From positions 64,088,786 to 64,152,785 of the forward strand of contig OY740768.1 in the NCBI GenBank assembly GCA_963513935.1: DNA of 64,000 nucleotides, written 5' to 3'. This DNA comes from Aphrophora alni (Eukaryota > Arthropoda > Insecta > Hemiptera > Aphrophoridae). The position numbers and the translations under genes were made by a program. Position 1 is the stretch's first letter. Each line of letters starts with the position of its first letter. Positions 49,901 through 61,900 of this stretch are shown here, in pieces. The notes beneath the pieces were generated by a model. It was not told the origin of the DNA, ran no database searches, and saw only the letters and a program-made list of their open reading frames with translations.

Positions 49901-52900
49901 TTTTTGTAAATAAAAATTGTATCCTACAAATCTAAAACAAGGTCATTGGTGAATATGAAAATAAACTTATAAGAGCTACAGTATTAAAAACTGTTTTGTA
50001 CTGGTACTTTACCAATGAAAATTGAATTTTAAAACTAAGCCTACTTCTTGAAAAACTTCATCACAGTTTTCTGCTTTACTGAACTGGCCCGCTTCTTTGC
50101 AGCACAGTAAAATAGCAAGTAAAATGACCGAGCGGTCATCCCACTCTGCTCGCTTGCTACGGTACTGTACAGTGTACAAACACTTGGTTAAACCGGAACT
50201 TGGTTAGTCGGGGCTCGGATAATAAGAGCCCTACTGTACTTGTCTATAAAAGTTAATATTTACAAAATCTTTGTATTATTTTGACTATATAAGGTAAGAT
50301 GACTGGTCCACTGAAACTCTTAGAAGTGTTTGCTTAACCAACCATTAAGGATGCAAGTCTCCTCTTTAAAATATTATATTGTGATTATTAAATCATACTC
50401 AATGTAACATCAATTGTAGTATTTGTCTTAATTGCTTTCTTAGAATTTTAACTATTCACAGAAAATAAATTTTAATTTCAGCTTCCTTTATTTTAATCTA
50501 ATTGTACACTGTACCACAACCCCTATAAATCTGTTAATTTATTGGCATGAAACAAAAACTATACACTCTGCTAATGAATAAGTGTATTCAATATCCATTA
50601 TCGAGGATCTTATGATATTATTGATGTTTGATATTATATCGATTGGCAAACATATCCTGTTTTTTAGTTCTCTGCTGTACTTTTCTGAGACTTGGAGGAA
50701 CTATTTGCGCAAAATTAAAATAGATCGTTGTTAATAGATAATTGGTAATAAGTGTTTAACTTCTTATGTCATTTTGTGGTGGATTTTGAAAATATTTTAT
50801 ATTTTTTACTATGTGGAATCTTCTTATAAAATGTGGTGTTAAATGGTCATGAAATACACAAATGTTGATCAGATTCGAACTAATATTTTTAATGATGAAT
50901 AAATTGTTTAATGATGATGTTTCTAATAGCAATGAGTCTGTCTAGTTTTTATGACAATGATAGCAATAATCCTGAAAAATAGTTAAGTAAGTTCGGAATA
51001 TTTACAAGTAGACTAAATAGTATTAGTAAAAGGTAATATTGATAATAGCATCTTTAGTTAGTGAAGCATCTATATTTAATAAATAGTGAACCATCAATGG
51101 TTACAGAGGTTCAATATTGAGATGTTGATGAAGTGAATTTCTCCACATATTACATTAGTCTTTGACTTTTTTCCTGGCTTCATTAGTTTAACAGGATTAA
51201 AGTAAAGATATAAAGAAAAAAACAAACAAAACAAACATATATATGTTAGGTAAAGAAAAATTGTATAGTGTACTAGAATTAATTATGAGTGGATAGTTAA
51301 TAGTCATGACAGCATATCTATTCTGTTAGGGAAAAGCTTTGTTTTAGCCAGAGTTAGACGAGACTTCTCTCCATGAACATCATTGTACATGAGTGTTTTA
51401 TAAAAGTTGTTATAATTAAATTTAAAATTATATTAAATAAAGTTGTAACAATTTTTTTTCTGTTTTAAAAACCAATAAACTTGAACCAAAAACATAACTG
51501 CCGCAGTCGGTAGGACCTTCGAGGAAGTTTCACATTATAACGAATATAACATCCGTCAGTTTCAACCATCAGACAAGAAGAAAGTTTTGTGTTTTGTGTA
51601 GTGCAAAATACATATAACGTTATACAGTATAATAATGAGCAAAGTATTTTGGATTTCGATGTTTGTAAATCCTGTAATGATATTAAATAATATAGTTGTA
51701 TAACAAACAATTCATATTATTCTGAAAGTTCTAATTGAAAACAAAAGTAATATATAGATAATTTTAAAACTTATTGTGTATAATAGACTATTCAGAGATC
51801 TAAATTCATATATTGTAGAGTGTTAGCTGATTTTTATTGTTATAATAATATTTTTCTTTCTTTTCGTAATTCAAGAAAAAATTAATTAATAATAATGGCT
51901 ACGCCTATATTAAAAAAAGAGTACTTGGACATGATTCCAGAATATAGTGACGAACCTACTATCCCTATTAGGTATATATCTATTATATGAGATAAAGTAG
52001 TTAATAAATTCTTTGTAGCTGAAACACATCTGATTTTCAAAATGATTATTTGTTTTCATCCATGCTTGCCAAATTAAAAGGACAAGCCTTAGATATTGTA
52101 GTAAATTCAAACAGGTATGAATGGAATGATGTAAAAAATATCCTAATAACTAGCTATTTAGATAAGTGAGACTGTTTTACTTTAAATTTAGAAATGACTG
52201 AATTAAGACAGAAAAGTAACAAATCACCCTTTAATTTCTATAAAAAAAATCCAGAAATTGTTAAATTTACTATCAGCTTTCTTTGTTATCAAAGAACTCG
52301 TTTCTAAAGATATTTTAGTTAACTTTAAAAGTTCTGTTAAGGGGACTTCAGGAACCACAAGGCTCCTTGATAACAAAAACCCCGAACACACTTAGTGAAG
52401 CACTCAATATGGTGACAAATGACTTTCAATTTAAAATTAACAAACTTTTCCAAACTAATCGGCAAAAAGTACCACCTAGAGCCGAAAACTTACCATTTTG
52501 TAAACCTATAACTAATAACTAGCAATTTCAGAATTGCTACAGTTTCCACAAAACAATATTAATCAATTTAATAGACAAAACTACAATCCACAACAAAAAC
52601 AATTTGGAAACAACACAACACCTAATACAAACCAAATTTATCAACCCACACTAATGACCATATCAACATGTCAAACCGAAAACCTAATCAGACAATATAA
52701 ATTAACTTTAATGTAATAGCAGATATTTCTTGTTGAAACTCCATATTAAAGGATAAAATAAAGCAAAAGCTTAAAGTTTCAAATATTTTAATGATATAAA
52801 TAAGCTACAATTGTTTCGCCTTGCGGGCATCATACAGTTGCCCGATGATGCCGCAAGGTGAAACAATTGTAGCTCATTTATATCATTAAAACATTTGAAA

Positions 52901-55900
52901 CTTTAAGCTTTTGCTTTATTTTATCCTTTAATATAAATTATACCAAATATAGTAGAACCCCTCTTAACCGGTCTAGTCGGGACTGACACCCGGGCTGGTT
53001 GCCCGTTTGGCCGGTTAATCCGAGGTACCCGTAAAAATCGGTTTTCATTCTAAGAAAGCTTATTTAATCAGGTAGCGCTAAGAATTATGCAATTAAGATG
53101 TTATTGCAACTCATTTTATTGTACATAAATGTATAGTATATATTATTTTATGTATATTATACATCAAACATGAAAAAATTAAACACTACAAAGCTTTTTT
53201 ACAGATTCCCCTCTGTCAAGTCTTTTGACACATATAACCGTGTCTCAAACGAAACCAACACACACTTCCGTTTTCGTAACTCGCTCATTTTTATTTACTG
53301 TATATACTGTACGTAGATCATAACCAGTCAAAGACAAGAAGAAAACTGAAAAGAATTGTTATATTTTCCATAATGATTCGTGGGAAAAAAAGCGGCCCAT
53401 CAAACGTTTTTGTGGTGTATGTCTGCTATAACGACGGGTGCCAATGCCGCGGTGTTTTATGCCGCCGACAATGGGATACCACTATCGACAAAATCGTTTG
53501 ACTCGCCGCTGCTTTGGTGCCGCAGTGTTTTTACGCCAAGCGCCACCACAACAAATAAACTATATTTAATTTTTTTTTTTTATTATTTCAAGATTTAGTG
53601 GAATTGGACACCTTTAATATTTTTGAAGTTAAAATTGAATTATAAGAATATTTTAAGGAATAAATTTTTTCGATAAATCGCAAATTTTAGATTTTAAGAT
53701 AAAAGGTGTATTTTCAAATAGCTAACAAAAGCCAATTTTTAAAAATGACATTAAACAAATTGTTAATAGGTAAGATAAACAGGTTACAATAATCAAAATT
53801 TAATTCCACTACAACAGATGATATCTTACAATTAATTCTTGTGTGAATCTGTGTATAATTATTTTCTTATAATATATATTTAAAAGGCAATAATAAAAAG
53901 GTATGTATATATAATCTGTTAGTTCTGTTTTTGCATGAAAATAATACTAAAGGTCGAGTAAGAATTTATGTGGTTCAAGTTAAATTATAAATATTTATTG
54001 ATAATTGAACAAAAAAAAAAACAAAATTTGTTTAACAAAATATTATTATTCAGTTACTGAACTATTAATAATCTTCAATTACATAATGGTATTTACAATT
54101 AATTACTAAGTGCAGTACGAACTTTTGAAAAAAGGCACACTTAAATCAAAGCAATACACATACCTCTTCATCAAGATCTGAAACCAGTTCATCCATTCTT
54201 TCTTCAATTTCATCAATGATGTAGTTTCTTTTTTGACCTGTCTGTACATCATATTTGTTTATTAACTTTTAAGTATAATTTTTTTTAGCTCATCTATGGC
54301 TTTCCCTTTTCCTTTTTTTCAAAAGTAATAACTTAAGTTATTCATGAATTAATGAATACATGAGTATGAGTTTAATGAATTAAACATGATATGACTTCAG
54401 GAAAAGATAATGCCTTGAAAGATGACAAAAAATTGATAACAATAAAATTATTAAAATTAAACAACATCAACTAATAGGTGTTAAGATTTATTATAAACTG
54501 AAAATGAGGTATAACAATTATATAATGAATGAATGATAACATGAAACTTATTATAAACAAATTAACTTAATCTCTTACCACCCATATTGAAACATTGAAA
54601 CTAACCTCAACATCCAAATCTGTAACTAACTCATCCATTTTCTCTCCGATTTCGTCTATTATATGATTTCTTCCAGTCTGAACATCAGATAGAAATGCAA
54701 ACAAGTTATCCAAATCAACTGATTCTCCTGTAGTAGAAGGTTCCAAAAGCTTGGAATTAAGTTGTCCTGCTATTTGAGAAAGTGCTGCAATTTCTTGCTG
54801 TGCAGCTCTAGATTTGACAGAAGGTGTTACAACTTAAATGAAATGAATATACCATTATTACTAAATTAAATATACTAAATTCAATAAAATCCCTAAACCT
54901 CCAAACTTTATCCCTGATAAACAAATGAGGACAGAAAATTACCAGTGAAAAGAGAAAATATAAAGTGTTCAGGACTCTACCTCACAGCTAGTAGTCTTGT
55001 TATGGCAAACCCAGTCTGACTATGATGGTACATACTAAAATCGATATAGGCCAGTCATTAGAAAAATGTTAAAATTTGCAAAGAAGTACTATAATTTGAG
55101 AAAACATTTATTTTGAAGTGCACAACTAAAATAAGCCCCTTAACTTTTGCTAGATAAAATTCAGAGCAGAAAAAGGTAAAACTTTTGGATAATAACTTCA
55201 AAAATCATTAATTTGTGATTTGGCTCTTTCTTGTACATTTTACGCCAACAAGAGATACTATATTAGTAACTTGAATTTTTTTTTTTAATTCAGAGTAAAA
55301 CTAAGTAAGAGAAATCAATGTTTTAACCCCTACAGTTTTGGAGATCCAATAAGTAAATTAAATTACATTACACAGGCTCATGTATTCATTCTGCAACACA
55401 ATCATGTAATAAAACTTCCAAATATCTAGATTTTTATAAGTTTAATTTTTTTAAATATATGTTTCAGAATATTGATGGATTTTTTTCCTTGACTTATCAC
55501 ACAAAATTGACCATAAATGTATTGAGGTATGCTTTATTACTCAAATCACCAATATTAAAAACTTCTAGTCAAGTAAGATATCTAACAGGTTTTATGAATT
55601 TACTTACAAATTTTTTTATATAAATTTTGAACCCTAAAATGTAGAATGTATCTCCTCGAAATCTTAAATAAAAATAGTATAAAAATATATTGTATATAAT
55701 AATAAATGCATTAAATATTATAATATTTCAAAAATCAATACACATTATTTATTTGTATCTAAAGACTGAAATAATGAAAAATTTTACTTTAGGTTTGGTT
55801 TTGGCTTCATACAATTAATGATTAGAGATTTTCTGGAAGTCATATAAACTAGTATGTTTTTTACATTTCTTCAGAACATGTAGGCAAAAAGTACTATACA

Positions 55901-58900
55901 ACTTTACCTGATAAATTTGTCTTATGGGACAAAACTATTTGCAAAAAATAATAAATATTTTTATAAAATTTCGATCAGATGTGTTTTGAAACATAAAAAG
56001 GTTGAACCAGAGATGTCCATAGGGCACACAAATGTAATATATTTCTCTTTATTGCACAAAACTAGTATATGCTAAAATTCTTAGTTAAGTGGTTAAGGGA
56101 ATGATATTTGAAATGGTTACAGATATTATTTATCTTCCTAATATATATGTTAATTTTTTTAATATGATACCTAGCTATCTTTAAAAAATTATAAAAACAA
56201 AAAAATAAGTCTATATTTAAATTGTTTCATATTTTAGAAAATAAAATATTTGAATTTATTTATTCTGTGCAAGTTCATGGCAGAATTGTATAAAAATAAT
56301 CTGATTTAAACTTAAGTGGTAGAAAATTCTTACCCTTTATCCATTCCAACTAATCCATGATATTGAGTGCTTTAACACAATAAATTATTATTAATTCAGT
56401 ACTTAACTAAGTAATATTTTAACTATTGCATTTTGTATATACTGTACTGTATAAAATTGTCATAAAAGTTAAATGAGATGTATATATTTTGTAACAAAAT
56501 AAATAAGTGTTAGTTATAATGAGTAACTAATCTTCTACTAAAATATGAATTAAACTGTTATTTCTTCTTTGATGATAATATAGTTCAATATTATTATTAT
56601 TTGATAATGCATTAAAGAAAATGTACCTTTCACTTTCTTCTAAAGCTTTTTTATCTTCTTCTGCTTTCTTATTCATTTCTTCTTCTCTCTGTCTTCTTTC
56701 TTCTTCTAGTTTTTCTCTTTTTCTCATTTCTTCTTCGACTCTTCTCATTTCTCTCAAGGCAGCAGCAACCTTAGACAAACAAAATAGAAACTTTAAACTT
56801 GTTTTATTATAAAAATAAGTGTATAACAATGTAACATGTTTAAAAAAAGAATAACTATTTTATACGTAAATAAACATATATTTATAGTTAAATGTATTTT
56901 ATTATTTATGATTAATATACAGTACTAATAAAAACATATTTTTTTACTTTATTAATTATATTCCAACAAATTGATTGCAGAATTGCACTTTTACTTTATA
57001 CTATAACAAATTAAATTCACATATATTAAGTTTTACAGATATGGTCTTACTTCTCTTGCAAAAACTCCTCTTAAATGTGATTGGATTACTATAGTTGCTC
57101 GTCGCTTCTTTAGGAAAATTAACCTCTGTTTCCACCCTCGATAAGCATGTTGGATTCTAAGAGCAGCTCTTCTTATGCGGATATATTCTGAAATTTTGAA
57201 TAAATATAGTATTTTAGTTTTCTAGTAAAATATGTTCTCTAGAAACAATAAACTTTAACTAGAAACTGTTTTAATGTTTTATTGAAATCAATTTATAAAA
57301 CTTCCAACAATTACGATTGTGGATATGTTTCTTTTTTTTTATGTTTGATTATTGTTACGCTATTCAGGTATGTGTTAATTGTGTTTTGGTTCTGGCAGGT
57401 ATGAATTGAATAAAAATGGAGATAGACTAATTAAAGCTAAAAAATTAATTTCTTAAAGATAAATAACATTAAAAATATAAACTGCACCCTCCTCCCCAAT
57501 TAATTATTTAAGTAAATCAAAATATTTACAAAAAAATAAATAAAACATATTCACTACACACTAAACATGTGCAAAACCCATAGATAAGTGTTTGTAAGTT
57601 AAAATAAATAACTATACTTTAATGAAGGTAAAAACAAACTACCAATAATTATGTTAGGTCATTCAAAAGTACCTTTTCTCATGATATGTCCTCTCCATAT
57701 ACGTTGGATGTATAAAGCTTTAGAATGAATTACTTGGTTTCGACTGTCTTCTAAAGGTTCATGAGCACATCCTCGTAAAAATACTTTAGTTTTGCCAATC
57801 TGCCATTCCTTGTTGTTAATAGAGTATTGTTTCATTAAACACCTATAATTAAGTTTTATATATAAATACAGTATATCACCTAAGCTTACTAATTAGTCAA
57901 TAAAAGTTTAACACTTGAGTATGTCTTTTGTAACACCTGTGAATAAGGAAAATTCAAAGATTATTCAAACCACAAAAACTAAAACTGTAATAAATTCAAT
58001 TACGTTTATTATACATTTAGAGATTATAGCTAACCCTGTGAGAATGATGGTTATCTCATTAAAATATAGATCAGGGTGGTATAATAAACATAACTGGATT
58101 TATTACAGTCTTAGTTTTTGTTTCCTGTTTTTGTGGTTTGAAGAATTTCTGTTTATTTTATTATTATGAATATTACTACAGTGCTTCTTAGACATTTGAA
58201 CACCTGTGAAAATTAATTAAAGATTAACAATAATTTAACAGATGAAATAAATCTATTCTTACAACCGTTATCTATTTTTTGAAACTTTTCCCCGTTAGTT
58301 ATAATTGATATTTGTCTCTTAGGAAAAACTGCTAGTGAAGATGTTTACTAAATCTAATGATTTACATATAAAACAGCATATTAGAGTTTCTTTCTTTTTA
58401 AGTGTTACTTCTAAAAAATCAAATTTTTCTGGTCTTAAGCATAGTTTACCAATAAAGTATATTTTTTGATTTTACGTCTAATGAACAAATTTCCTATTTT
58501 TATTTTTGACGAATCTATCTGTATATGTATGTATTATAAAAAACACGCACATCTTCTATTTAATACAAATGAATTTTATTGTTACAATCAATTTCATTTT
58601 ATTAATATAATAATTTTTCACAATTATTTTTAATTTAGTTTTGATTTGCTAAGGATGCACTTACCTAAATACAGGGATAGTCTAATTCCTTAATCTAACA
58701 ATTGAAATACCTACAATATTTCTTAACCTAAACAAATCAAAATACCTGAAATAAATCACAATGACAATTAAACACAATCTAATAAGATTAAACAATGCTT
58801 CCTTAACAATTAGAAAAGGAACAAAGAGTGTATCAAATTTGTTATTAGTCTAATTTATTTATAATGAATTTATTTTACTGTAATTTCTTTAATTTAATTT

Positions 58901-61900
58901 ACTTTAGTAATTATGTGCCCAATTTAATTAATTTACTGCTCTGGCTAGCTTTTTTTTATTTAAAGATTGATTTAAAATAAAAATATAATAAAATCTTTCT
59001 CGTTCGTGTGGTTCTTAAATGTTGTTGGTGGTTAATTATTTATACAAATTTTCACAGTCTACTTATCGAATCTGAAGTCCTTTCACAATCCAAAGCATGG
59101 TTGTATTGGTGGTTGTTCCAGCGAATAAGCTCAATGTCAATTTGGTGTCAAATAATCTCCTTTATTCTCACAAACCAGTAATCTGATCTAGCAATCACTT
59201 GACGTAACTCACGTTGATTTCTCACAGAATCCTTCTTCTTATTAACTTTTCACTGACTATATTCACTTTACGACGTATTCTTTAACTTTAACTAATTCAC
59301 TGTTCGACGAATTTCTTTTACTTTTTATTAAACTGTTCCATGTATTTCTTTTAATTTTTATTAAACTGTTCGGTATATTTCTTTTATTTTTTATTAACTC
59401 ACTTCTCAGCGTAATTTGTTTTAATTCAACACTTCAATTTCGACGGTTTTTTTTTTAATTTAATATTTTTCATGATTACATTCAAATGTTTACCAATTTC
59501 CCAGAAGATTTTACAATTTATTATTTTTAGTTTATTATATAACAGTTTTAACCCCTCCAGATCCAAACTATTTGAATGTTGTGCAAAATGTTATACATGT
59601 TTAGAATTATATCAATCCTTATGAAATCATTCTGGAAATGAAATCAGTGCCTAAATTTTATTAACTACGTTATATGTCCGAGTAAGCAATAAAAAGGGCT
59701 ATTATCATCCCTTCCTTGTATGGATATTTCTATTCCCTAACATAAATCTGTCTACTTTAGCTGAATCTTACTGAACAGGAAAAAGAATCAAATGAAAAGA
59801 AAGCTCTTTAAAATATTATTTGTAACATATTTTAATTATTGTTTTATAATTAACTACAATCTCAAAAAATAAGAAATTTTCAAATATGCATTAATTTACA
59901 TCTATAATCATTACTAAAATTAAAAATATATTGAATTAAAAAATGAATTTACTAACATAATTTATAAATTTCAAAAATCTAATACATACCATAGTTAATA
60001 AGTTTAAAACAAAAATGAAAAGGAAAACAAATATTTTTATTAAGAAAAAATAAATTACATCTATAATATGATGAATGTTAGAAATTACAAACATTTGTAT
60101 ACTTTTAGCAGTAATTTGTGTATTTGAATGGTAGACACTGCAAATTTCTCAATGGAGGAAAGAGAGAGATCTTTATTACTTACCAGCAAACAACAACAAA
60201 ACTACATGAACCACCCCTACAAACATGATAACACATCTTGCATCATCATCCCTTTCGGGGCACCACTAATATAAATCTAAAAATCTGATAACACACAAAT
60301 TTGTGTTGCAGAAATTCAGAGAAAAATGTATCAATTTCTGAAGAAATTCCTTAATTTAAGTAGAATCACAAGTCACAAATTTACACATAGCAAGTAAAGA
60401 GGTAAAACCTGAAAATGTTGAATATAGGTACTTAAAATACTGTTTCAGTTATTTTTACTTACACAATTGCATCTCTTGGATTAGAAGGAAGTTTTTTATT
60501 TGCTAAACAACGGTATCGTGCAACAAAGTCAGCAAATGGTAGATGGACTGGATAACCTTCTTTTCTGATACGAATAATATCCAGCATTCCAAGATATTTT
60601 AGTTGATCTAGCACTAATTTCTCGTTGTAATCATTGGCAGCTTTAACCATGTTTGGTTTAATACACCTCACATACCTATGAAAAAAATTACTTTTATTTT
60701 AATTATTGAACAAAGTTGATGGCTAAATTTTCTTTTTGCTAATTTTTTTTTTTTTGCTAAATCTTTCTATTACTCACCAGGGATTTGTTGCTTGTAATAC
60801 GTCCACTAATGCCTGAAGTTGGTGTCTGAATGTATCACTAACTGTAGGTTTGCCTTTACTTGTGCCTCTTGCCATTGTATTAGCTGTATTTCCCATCCTT
60901 GCTGCTGTTGTACCCAATAGATCCTAGTCATTTAACAATATAAATGTTAACCAAATGATATCTAATTACATGATTAAAATAAATTTGTGTTATTTTGAAG
61001 TCTGTAAATGGTACAATAGTAACAACAGTCTTTTTTCTCTTATTGTCATCATTTTCATTAGTCAATTTAGTTATTGCAGTCATGGTTCTCAAAAATGTGA
61101 TTGAAGTCCATCATAGCGACTTTTATTTTATCATAATTGTTGTATCACATAGTTGTTGTCATACTCCTCATCATTGTTGTACAAGTTTTGGTGTTGTAAA
61201 ATGTCAATAACAATGAATAAACAAAATTGGAAAAGTAGGCCTAAGATGCAAGATATTAATGGTATTTAATTTCAATTTAAAATGATTAGTCACTTATTGT
61301 TTAATATTGATAAACCAGTTGGTGATATTTTAACCTCAAATATAATGCAGTAGTTTTTTTATTACTTATGAAATATTATGTAAATATAGTATGATTACAT
61401 CATTATGTACATGATATTTATTATATCATATTATAACATACATTTATATTTTGTATCATGAATATGACAGTTATATGTTAGATAAGCTTAATTTTCTAAT
61501 TCAAAATAAACAAAATAACAAAATGATCAAGTGAATCACTTCGTAAAACTAGTCTTATTTATATATTAAGAATGAATTTAAATTACATAATATGAGTAAT
61601 ACTTTAGCCTCCAAACAGGCTCCCAAACATCCTACCAATTCAGGTGATAATTAAAAATATTTTTTGGTATAAAGAATGAAAATTGCTAGGTCAAAAATAT
61701 GTTGTGGACCTGGTGGTAGAGGAGGGGTTACAATATTAATTAATATTTATATTAGAATCCTTCAGAAAGGAAGAAAGATAAATTTTTATTCAGGCAACAA
61801 GGGATCACAGTATTTTTTATATCATTTTATCTCCACTAGGAATGTTATAATTAAAATGAGTACATCGTTCTGCCTTTTTTTGAGAATGGAGTTTATCCAA

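Noticed and set aside
53380..53598. 72-codon frame in a GC-richer block
   Set aside because: No recognisable motif, next to a Tigger-like end; probably non-coding transposon DNA.
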